From contig CM053334.1 of the NCBI GenBank assembly GCA_028583605.1, positions 27,121,226 through 27,185,225 on the forward strand: 64,000 bases of DNA, given 5' to 3'. Shown here piece by piece: positions 33,986 through 45,806 of this stretch (positions are counted from its first letter, which is position 1; the number at the start of each line of letters is the position of its first letter). This DNA is from Dastarcus helophoroides. Lineage: Eukaryota; Arthropoda; Insecta; Coleoptera; Bothrideridae. The notes below the pieces were generated by a model. That model did not search any database. It had not been told where the DNA came from and saw only the letters and a list, made by a program, of their open reading frames with translations. The translations under genes were made by a program, and so were the position numbers.

Positions 33986-35344
33986 AAATACATTAGTCTT
34001 GTTTTTCAAACATTTTCGAGGTTCTGCCGTTGAGAATATTTAAACTATTTACATAAATAAAAATTATTGACGAACTGAAAAATTTTGCCATGGCTATCTA
34101 ATATTGGTATTCGTACGTCGATTTTTTTTTAAACAAATTTTTAAACGGTTTTCGTTCATATAAAATGTGTAAATATCTTCCTTTCAGTTAGTAGCAGATA
34201 TAGTTAGAGTTAATGCGCCCAAAGCTTAGAAAGGCGTAATTCTTGTGCTGCACATGAACTGTATTTAATAATTTTAATAACCCACAATACGTGATATCCA
34301 ACTAATTTAATTTCGTTATGAAATCAAGCAAATGAATCTCTTGGTGCTAACTGTATTTAATACAATAATCCTTTTAGATTAGAGAAATGAACTAATTGAA
34401 TTGAAACGTTGATGCATTTGCATGAGTCTGTACAAATAAACATCAATGAATTTGAATTTACAAACAACCGACGTAATATGTATTTGACAAATAGTTAATT
34501 AAGCAAAGGCTTGCCAGAAAATTAATTAACCGTGCATGAAGTACAACATGTAGTGGACAAAGATTGAAAGAAATTTTCAAAGAGGTTGTGTGACCTAAGG
34601 GAGAGCCACTTCAATGAAACCCCAAATTAACCTTAGGCTCGTCCCTATATCTGTGTGTTCTAGGTACACTTTCATGTATTACTGGTCATTGCAACTTATA
34701 ACATTAAATATTCAAGTTTACCTTTTAATTAATTATCTATCAAATTTAATTATTACTGATTATATTTGAAGAAATCTCAAGGGACGCTAATTTTAAATCT
34801 GCTTTTGAATTTTTTCTACTGCATAAAAATGTTTAACTTTTTTGTTAAAAAAACTATTTAATTTCAAAATTTACATATTATCTGTTAACCATTCGCTAGT
34901 ATAGTGAAGCGTCGGATAATAATGATCGATGTTCATCGATAAAAAGTGTCTTATATTAAGAGCCTAGAGATCAATGTTTTAACATCGATGCAGAGTAATA
35001 AGTAAAGGATTTGCAACAGAGACGATGGGGTGGAGGCAATTTTTTAATAGCTATCATACTCATAACGAAACCGTTATCTAAGCAAAGCCGTTGTAGGCCA
35101 TAATCCTTTCTTGTTGGGACTGGTACTACCGACACCAAGGGCTGTACTCTCCAGCATAAAAGCGGTACCTGGCACGTTTTCTTAGGAAAGCAATTCAGCT
35201 GCCCACTCATTTTTTTAAATCGTCCCCATCTTAACTGCTACCATCCAAATACCTCGACACCCGGTAGATAAATGAGAAATAAGCAAATTGAATATGATTC
35301 AGGGACGATGATGCGTTGCAAGACTTATATAAACTTATAACTAG
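33986..35344. other. Unassigned AT-rich sequence
   Basis: No array units. A 79-codon minus-strand frame at 34971-35210 shows no domain that I can name and no supporting context. Nothing else recognised. Confidence 0.4.
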
Positions 35345-36240
35345 CCAAGTTAAAAATTTCAGTCTGACGAAATAAGTTTACCTATTGTACAAAATTTGTT
35401 TGATGTCCTAGGATATCCTTTCCTAAATTTGATAAACCTAAGCTTAGAGACGGAAATTGTGCCAGAATGCTTCAAAATATCAACTGTAAGACGTACACCT
35501 AAAGTTGTAAATACAAATCGGGCTGAAGAGAACAAGTAGTGTTTAATTAAGTTATAAATTATTAACATTAACAACATTTTATGTACCTACCAATCGGGAT
35601 TTAGAGGTAATCATTCATGCGAAACTGCTCTTCAGTATGTTATTTCAGAATGGAAATATAAAATTGATAAAAAACGCTTTGGAGTATGTGCAGCTTTTAT
35701 TGATATAAAAAGAGCATTTGAAACTATAGATCGAGATATTTTGTTACTGACACTTAAAAAAATATGGATTTAAAGAAAATGTGTTAAAATGGTTTAAGAG
35801 TTACCTTTCTAATATCTATCAATGTACCAAAATACTAAATCTTTATTGGAAATAAATAACTTTGGAGTTCCTTAAGTGTATTAGGGCCGCTATTATTTAT
35901 ATTATATATGAATGATATAGAAAATGTCCTAAAAAAATGTAGAATTCATCTCTTTGCAGGTGATACCCTAATATACTATGTGCATGATGATTTTAATGAA
36001 TTAATATCTACTCTGAATGAGGAACTTAAAATGTTTACAAATAAATTTAAATGTAACAAACTAAAAGTAAATGAACTGAAATTTAAATGGATGTTTATAA
36101 GTAACAATTACTGGTAAAATATATTTTCGGAATTAAATTTAAAAATTGAAATAAATGATCAAAATGTAGAGCAGGTAGGCCAAATAAAATATCTAGGTTT
36201 TACAATTAACAGAGAACTAAAATTTACAAGTCATATAGAT
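35345..36240 (+). pseudogene. LINE reverse transcriptase, upstream half (CR1/Jockey superfamily)
   Basis: A 5'-truncated LINE. From 35362: SDEISLPIVQNLFDVLGYPF, LNLINLSLETEIVPECFKIS, then a deletion. From about 35582 come YQSGFRGNHSCETALQYVIS, KRFGVCAAFIDIKRAFETID (motif A) and KENVLKWFKSYLSNIY. After damage, LGVP-type motif B is lost to a stop (TAAGTGTATTAGGGCCGC). MNDIENVLKKCRIHLFAGDT begins at 35908, where the catalytic FADD is FAGD (35952-35963, Asp to Gly). It continues to KYLGFTINRELKFTSHID, exactly where a hAT element is inserted. Frameshifts and stops are numerous. Confidence 0.8.
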
Positions 36241-37775
36241 CAGGCACGTAGCCAGGATTTTCGTTCAAGGAGGGTCCAACTCCTCCCTTTTTTTATGTTA
36301 GAGACATAAACTTCTTCGAAATGAGCAATATTGCAAAATTTAAAAAAAAAGTTGAGTTGTTAAATCAATGTCTTGGTCTTTTACTTAGTGCTCATTTTTT
36401 ACTTTTGCATGAAATTTTCAATCTTAACTTCGAAATTTGAACTATAATTTGAAATTCTCAAGTTCGACTTCAGCATTTTTTTCAAAATACGTAATTTTTG
36501 AATGTTTCAGAACAGCTTCAAATTTCAGATCAAAGACGAAATTAGGAATATTAGATATTAAAAATGAAATTAAAAAAATTCAAAAGAAGCTTCCATTTTA
36601 ATTTGTAATTTCGATATTTGTCGAAACTTTAAATTGATTTTAGAAAGGAAAAGGGTGAATTTAAAAATCTTCAGGAAGAACAGAAATTTGGAAGAAAAAT
36701 TAAAAGGATCAAAAAAGAAAAGAACTTTATCAAACAAAATCCAGGAGCTTCGAAGTTAAAGTCAATTTTTTTTTAAACTAAAAATGTTAAGTTTACCGAA
36801 ATATTTAGAAAAAATTTAAATATTGAGAAAAAACTTAAAATTTTCTGATGAAGCAAAAATGTTGGGTTTAAACTATAATTTTTTTTTAAAAGTAGAAATT
36901 TCGTGACTAGAATTAAAATTTGAAAAAATTAAAACACACAATTTTTAGTGCAAAGCGAAAAATTTAGAAATGAAATAAAAAAAACTGAAATTGTAAAATT
37001 TTAAACAAAAAAAACGCAAACATTATAAAAAATATTTCTAGCTAAACTGAAAATTTTAAGAAAAACGAAATTTATAAAATCATTTTTTTAGAAATTTCGA
37101 TTTTAAAGTCGAAATGGAAAAACAAAAATGTTGATATTTCTAAATTATTTCAAAATGTTAAATAAAAATTAAGTCTTAAAAACATCAAAAGTTGGAATTT
37201 CGAATGAAAATTTCGTTTAAATAAAAGGAGAATTAAAAGTCCAAACTTGAATTTAAAAAAAGTTTATATTTTTAAACTAAAATGAATATTTTGAAAATAA
37301 TATCAAAATGCGTATAAATTTGTTTATCAAAAGAGAGAAATCTCTGAAAAAGTTTAAATGTTGAATTTGAATCAAAAATTAAAAGAAAGTTGAAAGAATT
37401 TTACAAAAGAAGTTGATATTTCGAAAATTTCTAAAAATAATTGAAAATTAGAAAAACGTTGCAATATATAGAAAATGTATGAATCAAAAGTAAAACATTT
37501 TTGAGAAAAAACGCCAGAATTCGGCAAGAAAATATTTATACGTCCTTGGAATTTAAAAAATAAATTAATGAAATCGATTATGTGCTTACAGAGACTTAAA
37601 ATTGAAGAAAATAATTTAGAATTTTCAATGTAAACTAGAAATTTTGTTAAATTATCAAAATTTCTAAAAAATATTCTTTAACAAATATAAGAAGACACAT
37701 TAATTATTTTTACGTATTTGTCTCTTTTATTTGTGTCCGCACCCCTTGGACCCCCCCCCCCTGGCTACGTGCCTG
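36241..37775. mobile_element. Non-autonomous hAT element with perfect ends and target duplication
   Basis: A 1,535-bp element bounded by perfect 16-bp terminal inverted repeats, CAGGCACGTAGCCAGG (36241-36256) and CCTGGCTACGTGCCTG (37760-37775), and flanked by a perfect 8-bp duplication ATATAGAT (36233-36240 and 37776-37783). The 8-bp duplication and CAGG-type ends fit the hAT superfamily. Subterminal GGAGGGTCCAACTCC on the left and CCTTGGACCCCCC on the right are related. The interior (about 36300-37690) encodes no transposase and is the same purine-rich low-complexity repeat seen across the window. Removing the element and one duplication restores the LINE frame. Confidence 0.92.
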
Positions 37776-37783
37776 ATATAGAT

Positions 37784-38335
37784 TATATTTCAAAGAAAAT
37801 TAGCAAAAAAATTGTATTTCTAGACCGAGTAGCTCCCTATTTAACAACTTCGACTAGATTAATGGTTTACGGTACTTTGATATTGCCTCACTTGACTTAT
37901 TGCTGCTCTGTATTATATGTTACTTGCACAAATTTTAATAGATTACACAAGTTACAAAATAAAGCAATGAGAATAATATTAAAATGCAATAGATACACTA
38001 GCATTCAGACTATGCTTAATTGGTTAAACTGGATTAAAATTGAAAAGTATTATTTTGTCCAAACGATGATATTCATTCACAAAATGAAAAACGATGCATT
38101 ACCGGGATATTTAAAAAATCAGTTAACTGCAGTAAATGAAAGGCACCTCTATCCAACTAGGTCTGCCTTTAACTTTTATATTCCACCAACTCTAAAAAAT
38201 GCCACAATGAATAGCTTGTTTTATAAAGGTATCAATCAGTACAATCTTCTTCCTCAAAATCTTAAAGATACTAACAGCATTAAAGTATTTGGAAAAAATA
38301 TTAGAGACCTTGTTAGACAGACATAGAGCATATTT
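37784..38335 (+). pseudogene. LINE reverse transcriptase, downstream half
   Basis: Continues the LINE from 35345-36240 in frame after the hAT insertion: YISKKISKKIVFLDRVAPYL, TRLMVYGTLILPHLTYCCSV, FNRLHKLQNKAMRIILKCNR, LYPTRSAFNFYIPPTLKNAT and NSLFYKGINQYNLLPQNLKD, ending at TAG near 38324-38326. It is the thumb/connection and C-terminal region, uninterrupted for about 180 codons. The long frame seen from 37718 starts inside the hAT element and is a chance fusion. Confidence 0.85.
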
Positions 38336-38580
38336 TGCACCAGCATCCTATAATGCCTTCAGGTCGTTTTAAACTTTTAAACAGATTTTTTGTAAGTTAA
38401 ATGTTAAGTTTTAACGTGTCTTTTAAATTTGATTGTTATGTACAATGTTTATTTACAGTAATTATTTAATTATAAATTTGGAGACAATGAGCATGTAAAA
38501 TTATTGTTAGATATAATTCAATTCATGAGTAATGTATTGGATTATTTATCAAATAAAATATTAACTTACTTACTTACATA
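38336..38580 (+). other. LINE 3' untranslated region with (TTAC)n tail
   Basis: AT-rich 3' region ending in TAACTTACTTACTTACA near 38563-38580. A short tandem-repeat tail instead of poly(A) is typical of CR1/L2-like and some other LINEs. It marks the 3' end of the element. Confidence 0.6.
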
Positions 38581-38929
38581 CGTCGAATTGGATGCGTCAA
38601 CAAAAAATTGCGCTGATATGATGGAATTTTGAAAAACTTGGTTTAGTCCTTGCTGTGTCTATTCATCAGGATTTAACGTTTTATCAAGTAGATGTTTCGA
38701 AATTGGGTATTAAAACTAGAATTGAAAAGGTAAAATTATCAAATTTATATATGGAATTTTAAAAATAATGGAATTTCTAACAATAAAATAAACAAGACAT
38801 TCAGTTAACATTCCATAATTTGCGATTAGTCATTGTTACTTACAGGCACAATGAAAACAAAATTTTATTTTATATTAGAGTTTAAACAATTTTATTATGT
38901 TTTTTTTTCATTTTTGTCAAGCATTTTTA
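38581..38929. other. Unassigned spacer
   Basis: AT-rich sequence between the LINE tail and the Jockey ORF1 start. It may contain Jockey 5' untranslated sequence near its right end. No gene recognised. Confidence 0.35.
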
Positions 38930-39530
38930 TGGCTATGGAAGAACTTGCTGAAGAAATGGAGTGGATTGAAGTAAAACATAAGAACAGTATTTCATTTTAA
39001 ATAAATACTTCACCTGTAAAAACTAAAACTCCCTCAAAAACACAAGAAAAAGCAATAATAAGAACAAAACTTCATCACCTATCATGTTACATGACATAAA
39101 CTCATATGAAGAAATATATGATCTGCTAAGATCCAGGATTAAGGAAGAACGCTTCCAAATTAAACTCAATAGTAATACCACGGCAAAAGTTAATTGCATT
39201 AACTCAGACGATTAAAGAGAACTGACAAGAATATTGGATAATAAAGGTATAATTTATCACACATATGAAAATAAACAAACCAGACCAATAAGGGTTTATT
39301 TACATAAATCATACAATCCAGAAAGTATTAGAAATTTTCTGTAACAGAAGAGCTATAAAATCATAGCAATTAATAGAAAACTGACATGGAAAGAAAAGGC
39401 ACCAGTTAATATGTTTATGCGAACACTTACTAATGATGAATGTTTTGAAAACATATACAAGATAACTAGAATACTAGGTAGCACTGTGGAAATTATCCCG
39501 ATAAAAGGAAATAAACTAATACCCCAGTGC
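38930..39530 (+). pseudogene. Jockey LINE ORF1 (Gag-like), N-terminal part
   Basis: ORF1 of Jockey-type LINEs is a nucleic-acid-binding Gag-like protein. From about 38930 the reading gives MEELAEEMEWIEVKHKNS, a Lys/Thr/Ser-rich linker, INSYEEIYDLLRSRIKEERF, IYHTYENKQTRPIRVYLHKS and, after a shift, KAPVNMFMRTLTNDECFENI and ITRILGSTVEIIPI, ending KLIPQC at the first zinc-knuckle cysteine. This is the order of the PRE/C2HC Gag region. The frame contains several stops. It breaks exactly at CCCCAGTGC (to 39530), where an I-clade LINE is inserted, and resumes at 45257. Confidence 0.7.
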
Positions 39531-39880
39531 GACCGTCTGCGCAGGTTAATTTATATAGGCCCATTAGTCTCCTTAAAACAATGGAGAACATTATGAACCA
39601 TCACATTAGAACCGAAGTACTGTCAAAGAATCCGCTTCATGAAAATCAATTTGACTTTCAAGAAAGCAGATCCACAGAGACAGCCTTACACAATCTTGTC
39701 AAAAAGATAGAAAGTGCACACTTAAACAAAGAAATAGCTTTATAGACATAGAGGGTGCTTTTGATAACACCTCATGATAACACCTCACCATAAGAGCAGC
39801 AGTTATCAAAAAAGGTTTTGAAAAACCTACTATCGACTGGATCGATGTTAGGTGGTAGGAGCACGGCCAACTCTATCTAA
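39531..39880 (+). pseudogene. I-clade LINE, 5'-truncated RT segment (upstream half)
   Basis: It starts immediately after the target ATACCCCAGTGC (39519-39530). Reading: PISLLKTMENIMNHHIRTEV, PLHENQFDFQESRSTETALH, NLVKKIESAHLNKEIAL, then IEGAFDNT-like motif A in a shifted frame (about 39750-39770) and MLGGRSTANSI. This wording is typical of RNase-H-bearing I/R1-like LINEs of insects. It is cut at 39880 by a P-like DNA transposon and continues at 43487. Confidence 0.75.
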
Positions 39881-42800
39881 CAGGCCATGAACAAACCCTC
39901 GATGCGGTGTTGCCAAACGTTAGATGGTTGTCCACTCCGTCAAAGTATATTATACTACTATACTAAGATCATATTTTGCTGTTCGCTTTATTAGTTTTAT
40001 AAATGATTATTGAAAGATTTCTTTTACGGTATGTATCTTAACAATGTCATAAGTATGTATTTTGTGGCGTATGATTTTTAATTACAAAAAATTTAATATA
40101 TAAGGTCACGTTCTCTCCTATTTTTATTTATTAAAAGTATTGAGTTTCCTTCTCTTATTCTTTGATTCTACCTTTTCGGCACTGGATTCACTGTTTTTAT
40201 TTTTAATGTAGTTATTTAGTAAAATATTGGAAAAAATTGAAGAAAGCATCATGAGAATAGTCTTATGTTCTCTACCGCAGATACATTGAGAATAAAAATC
40301 TTTTAAAAATATAACTTGGAATGCACTTAAAAGAGTAAGATGGCATAAAATATCTTTTTCGTTACACTCTTTTAGAAAAGCATATTCGGTGGATGAATCG
40401 TTTATAATTTTTTCAAAGATAGCACATATATGAAATAAAAAAGTTTTAACAATGTCTGTAGGAATACTTAAACCACCGCGTTGTAAATAATTAAAATACT
40501 CATTTTCAATATAAGTTTCTTTACTATCTGTAATTAGAGAAATACAAACATTGCATTTTAGTTTTTTTGACACTTTGAAAGACGCATAACCAGATATGTA
40601 TATTTGAGCGGATTTGTCGATTTGGTACTCATTTAAATATTCTGTTTCCAGTATATGTGAAAATTTGTCGCTTTCAGTATTTTTCGAAACGTTTCAGTCA
40701 AGATCGGATTCATTACAGCAGTTCCCAGTATATTTTTGAATTTCAGAAAGTGAAAAGATAGTTCCGGAAGCTTTTTTAAACACATGTTTAAGTCTTATTT
40801 TTTCTGCATTAATTATTTCGTCAAAACTGACATTGTAATTGCTACCACCTAATAGTCTATATTTACCAAATCTCTTTTCTAATTTTTCAGTTGTAAATTT
40901 ACCCGGTAAAATATATGATATTTTAAATTGTTTAAAAGAGTATTCAACTATTTCTAAACAAAACAGAAGTACTATGATGAATGGCAGAATACGTATCATT
41001 TGTAAGCCGACCATTATTGTTAAGTTTTTGCCAAGTATCTAACCATGTGATAATTTTTTTAAATATTCAATTCGAAAATCATTTGTTCCAAAAATAGGTT
41101 CACACCATTTATTTCTTTTAATGGTATGTTTGATGACGGTTTTATTATTTACAATATCCCACCAATGTCTTATAAATTCCAAAAAGTTTGCCGTGTCCTA
41201 AAAACCATATTCTATTAAAGAAGAAATAGTAGAATAGTTACATACATTGTCTGCTAAATAAACTTTTTGTCGTTCAAGGTTGTTAGGATATACTGTTTTA
41301 TGATTAAGTTTGCATGCTTTCTTTATTAGCATAATTTTTTCTTTATTATATACATCTTTTTTGTCCTGGAATTTTGCATTTTTAATCTCATTAAAATTTT
41401 CAAAACTGGGATATAAAAATGCGTTGTCTAATTTTTTTAAATTTCGCCAATTATTAATTATATTTCTAAAAATATGGACAAAATCATAAGTGACAAATAT
41501 ATTACTTTAAGGAATGTCAAGATTTGGGAAAACGATAAATTATTGGTTAAATTTGAAAACGTTGACCGATTGATTCTGTGATTATCTGTTATTATATCTA
41601 AAACCGTAAAGCCACATTTTTGAATTAAAGAAATTACATTTAACGTGATTGGTGCCATTTCAATACCTTTAATATTATGTACTGGCAATAATTTGACAAT
41701 TTCGGAAAAGTTTCCAAGAGGCGAACAGATCATAAAAGCCAAAATCGTTGTAGCCAGTGAATTGTCATTAGAAGCTATACGTAATAAATTTTTCCCCTAT
41801 AGTCCAATCTCTTGCTAATATATACTTCATCAAGTAAAAGAACAACAATTTTTCATTGGGTTTTAAAGAATTAGACACATAAGGTAAATACCTGTGCTTC
41901 TGTCATTATCAGTGATATTTGTATAAGTATTTGGGTTAACATCAAGACTGGATGAAATGTATTGGAGATATCTTTTGGTTGGCAAATTTAAATAATCTTG
42001 CATTAAATCATATGCACAAGGAAAAAGTGTGTATAACATAAAATACATAATTATGGTTTCTGAAGAATAGCGCTTTTTTTTAAATAATTATGAACTGTAC
42101 CTGATTGATCACGATTGGTAATATATTATTTAAATTATTACTACCTTCTGAATCATCCACAGCCTCTAAATTATCAAAGTCTGCCATCAGTGTTTTAGAA
42201 GCTTCAATCAAAAAATATATACTTTTTTCTATTAAAACCCTAAAGGATTGAGCGATATTTATTTGATATTTGTATCTACTAATAAATTTTTTAGCTGGGA
42301 CCAACTAGTTAATTTTAAATCAAAAGGTAGAATCCAGTTTAAATCCTTAAAGGTTAATTCTGCTTCATTTATAAATACCTTAACAACCATATTTACATCT
42401 ACTGAAATCTGATTGACAATTTTAATCATCTCTGTTAAATTTAGGACGTAAAAATAAATTTTCTTATCTTTTATCACTTTTATTGTCCAAGACTCAGGAA
42501 TATTGATTTGCTTAAGATGATTCAAAACTAAATCGTCAAAACTATTAATTAAGTCTGATTTTTCAAATGATTCGTTTAATTCATCACGACGAGCTAAGGT
42601 TTCATTATATCTCTCTTCCGGATTTTTTCTTGGAATAGGTACTTTTTTAGATAAATATTGAGGTAGATTTGGAAAAATTGAAGGCACCGAATTAGGTTTA
42701 AGTTTAGTTTTTCATGGAATTTTCGTCATCTTTCCGTCTGGTAGTAAAAAATTATCTTCCCTAATAATATCGCTTTCTAAAAAATGCTTACTACAAACAG

Positions 42801-43486
42801 CTGAATATTTAGAAGGACACCAGTCATCTCGGGGGATAGATTTTAGCCATTTATACCATCCTTTGGAAAACCACAGGTCGATACCATAAATTCTCTGGCT
42901 TTTAAAGTACTATTATAATTGGATTTGCATCCAGGGCGCAGCAGGTTTTTTGCATTATGTTAGGCGTCAAAAAATTTACCCTTTTACAAGTTTACAAAGT
43001 TTGAAATAAAATAAACACTAAACCTGCGTATCTCACATAAAACTAAAAAAAAATACACTACTTCTTTTAATAACGTTCCATATTCACCTAATTGAAAACG
43101 ACGTAACAACAAATCACGCAACTAAGAAAAAAACACAACTTTAACGTAAAATCAAAAGTGATATTTATGTCCACTAAATCTTAGCGAAAACACTGGTCAT
43201 TAAGCAATTTAAGTGGGTTTCCACAGTTGAATTTGTGAAATTAGCTGTGTTTTATCACTAGTTTTCGAACAAACCAACACTATGAATGTTTTTTCTACAC
43301 AACCACAAGAAACAAATTATTATCTTTTCAATAATAATGTAACTATGATTAGTAAAAATCGCTGTAATTTGTTTAACTGCCGGCATGTCATCATAACCAA
43401 CAACAGCAACAAGTAAAAGTACAAGGGTGAGGGTGGCTAGGGTGGACAACCATGCCATGTTGCCAAATTTCCTACTTCATGGCCTG
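39881..43486. mobile_element. P-like DNA transposon, decayed, about 3.6 kb
   Basis: The ends are inverted: CAGGCCATGAA at 39881 and TTCATGGCCTG ending at 43486. A perfect 12-bp subterminal inverted repeat lies inside: ATGGTTGTCCAC (39924-39935) and GTGGACAACCAT (43442-43453). Internal inverted repeats of this kind are known in P elements. Flanking 8-mers CTATCTAA (39873-39880) and TTACTTAA (43487-43494) agree at five positions, consistent with an old 8-bp target duplication. The interior encodes a minus-strand THAP/P-type transposase. Removing the element joins the two halves of the I-clade LINE. Confidence 0.8.
40124..42965 (-). pseudogene. P-element-like transposase with THAP domain remnant
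   Basis: Read 5' to 3' on the minus strand. A THAP zinc-finger remnant comes first (about 42965-42730): PGCKSNYNSTLK, then FSKGWYKWLKSIPRDDWCPS and CSKHFLESDIIREDN, the C...C...C-x2-H pattern that binds DNA. Then come PSIFPNLPQYLSKK and a helical region (to 42259), a RNase-H-like catalytic region (NIKGIEMAPITLNVISLIQK, FTVLDIITDNHRINRSTF, about 41700-41560), and a C-terminal region (KLEKRFGKYRLLGGSNYNVS, SGYASFKVSKKLKCNVCISL, to 40126). This order matches P-type/THAP9-like transposases. At least five frame breaks or stops occur. Known family members of ~750-850 residues would need about the span seen here. Confidence 0.8.
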
Positions 43487-45244
43487 TTACTTAAGATGGC
43501 CGTAGTAGAAGGATCAAAGCAACCTTACGCAGTGACTCAGTCACCGTGAGCGCTGCAAGGGGTTGGCCCCAAGGAGCTGTCCTATCTCCACTGCTGTGGT
43601 CCATCGTGGTTGATGACCTAAATATACTGCATTACTCGGGCTTTGAAGCAATAGGTTATGCGGATGATATTACTGTCATTATCGCGGGCAAGAACGATAA
43701 AATCCTGTCGGATATAATGCAAAAAGTCCTGAACACCATTACCAACTGATGTTCAAAACAAGGGTTAAGTGTAAACTCAAATAAAACAAATATAATTCCT
43801 TTCACGAACAGAAGGAAGCTAAATCTAACAGCTCCCACTATGAATGGAGTTCAACTTAACTTCTCGAATGAGACTAACTATCTACAAATAGTCCTAGACC
43901 AAAAACTCACCTGGAATCCTCATTTGACTAGAATAATCAACCTATGGTCTGAATCCGAAAATGATCTATTGGTCATATAGGATGATAATTACACCCCTGA
44001 TTACATACGCTTCATTAGAATGGTGGCGAAAAATAACGAAAAAGACAACACAAAACCAACTGAACATAGTTCAAAGGTATGCATGTCTGGGAACACCTGC
44101 CCAACAGCAGCAATGGAGGTAATGCTAGGTCTAACTCCTCTCCACCTTTTAGTGAAGAGGGGGGCGATCAAAGGAGCCTCAAGATTACTGCAATTAAAAC
44201 AATTTAAAAAAGAACACTTCGCTGGTCACATGGAAATCCTCAAGGAATCTAGCCCGGTGATTTTAGCAAGATCGGTTGTTGATTATATTTCACCTAGGTT
44301 CGAATTTGATTATTTCTTTGAGGTGGACTTAGATAGCCCCACTGATGCTCAATCACTACCTGAAAAAAAACCCAAAATATCCATCTGGCTTACAGATGGA
44401 TCAAAGACAGCACATGGGACTGAAGTGGGAATTTATGGCCTTAACTGTAGGTTTTCTAAAGCCTTGGAAAAAGACCCAACTGTCTTTCAAACTGAAATAC
44501 ATGCAATAGAACTCTGCACCTACGAGTGTCTTCGAAGAAACCTGAAAGGAACAAAGATCTACATTAACTCTGACAGCCAAGCGGCAATAAAGGTTCTCAG
44601 CAGCTGCCTTGTCTAATCCAAACTATTGTGGTACTGTCAACAAACTCTATAGCAATTGGCTAAACACAACAGGTTCAGCCTTAAATGGGTGCCAGGCCAC
44701 AAAGGAATACAAGGGACTGCGGACCAACTCGCTAGAGAAGGATCTGCATCGTCATTTCTTGGACCGGAACCGGTTTTTACTTTTTCTATAAATCAAATCA
44801 ACAATGAGATCAAAAACTGGAAAGCAAAGTCAAGAATCTCCCACTGGAGATCATATCCAGGACTACGACAGGCGAAAAGATTCATAACTGGAACACTAGA
44901 AAAGACAAAGGTCTACTTAAAACTCAGCAAATCCGAATTGAGGATCCTTACCGGCCTCTTAACAGGACATTGCCCTATGAGGTACCACCTCAAGAAAGTG
45001 GGTCGGGCTAAAACAGACCTATGTGACTTTTGCGCAGAAGCCGCGAAGACCAACTGGGATGGGCATCCTTAGACCCCCCAGATGAGAAAAAACTCAATCC
45101 CAGGTCCATAATAAACTTCTACAAGAGTTTGAACCTGGGAACTACACAGATTAGGGTATGCACAAAAGATCTCCTTAGGTCGTGCTGCGGTGTGGATGAA
45201 GAGAAACACGAAACGACCCTTATATAATCTAATCTTAAATCTAG
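43487..45244 (+). pseudogene. I-clade LINE, RT end, RNase H and C-terminus (downstream half)
   Basis: Continues the element from 39531-39880. VSAARGWPQGAVLSPLLWSI (motif B/C approach), then IGYADDITVIIAGKN with intact YADD at 43657-43668. After stops, VMLGLTPLHLLVKRGAIKGA. An RNase H domain follows: TDGSKTAHGTEVGIYGL (44393 onward), EIHAIELCTYE, INSDSQAAIKVLSS and, after a shift, WVPGHKGIQGTADQLAREG, retaining the D-E-D-D residues. A LLTGHCPMRYHLKKVG and CDFCAE finger and KKLNPRSIINFYKSLNLG tail end the protein. The 3' end is near 45244, followed by the target copy ATACCCTAGTGC. An RNase H domain places it in the I/R1/Loa group. Confidence 0.85.
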
Positions 45245-45256
45245 ATACCCTAGTGC

Positions 45257-45730
45257 AAGAAATGCAAAGCGTTTGGACAACACAGAATTTCTGTGCAAAA
45301 GAACCGCGATGCGTAAAGTGCGCAGGCAAACATATAACAGCTAGCTATCGAAAAACAGAAAACCAAAAACCAAAATATGTGAACTGTGGGAAGTAACACC
45401 CTGCCAATTATCGAAGATGTGTAGTTGCGAAAGAGCTACAAAAACTCAAAAACAAAAAGATCTACAAAGCTAGACCAAAAAATGATAACCATAAAAATGC
45501 TTTACAAAATGCACAACAGAAAAGTACAAACGCACCCAAGCAGAACAAAATATCTAAGGCCTCCATAACTGCGAGAGAGGTAAACAGTCAATCAAAGATA
45601 TAAGTCCAAGAAGACGACACTAATCAAACCGTACAACTCATACTCAGCAAAATCATCCAAGTGGAAACGTCATTTGAGAATATGAACCAAAAAATCAAAG
45701 CAAACTTTTAAACCGAAAGAAAATTGATAA
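45257..45730 (+). pseudogene. Jockey LINE ORF1, zinc-knuckle and C-terminal part
   Basis: Continuation of 38930-39530 after the I-clade LINE. First knuckle CKAF...NFC with a frameshift, then EPRCVKCAGKHITASYRKTE and YVNCGK, a stop, and HPANYRRCVVAKELQKLKNK with NKKIYKARPKND. The knuckles have lost cysteines (Cys to Tyr twice). A basic, Asn/Gln-rich tail follows, with stops near 45600 and 45710. It ends where hAT-1 sequence begins. ORF2 of the same Jockey element starts after the hAT at 48372. Confidence 0.7.
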
Positions 45731-45753
45731 GCCAGACAAAGTATGGGGCACAC

Positions 45754-45806
<53 letters not shown>

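Noticed and set aside
34971..35210. 79-codon minus-strand frame with several Cys and Pro
   Set aside because: No recognisable domain, no promoter or splice context, and a length expected by chance.
37718..37783. Upstream 22 codons of the 202-codon frame ending at 38326
   Set aside because: They lie in the right end of the hAT element; the LINE coding sequence begins only after the insertion, so this is a chance fusion.
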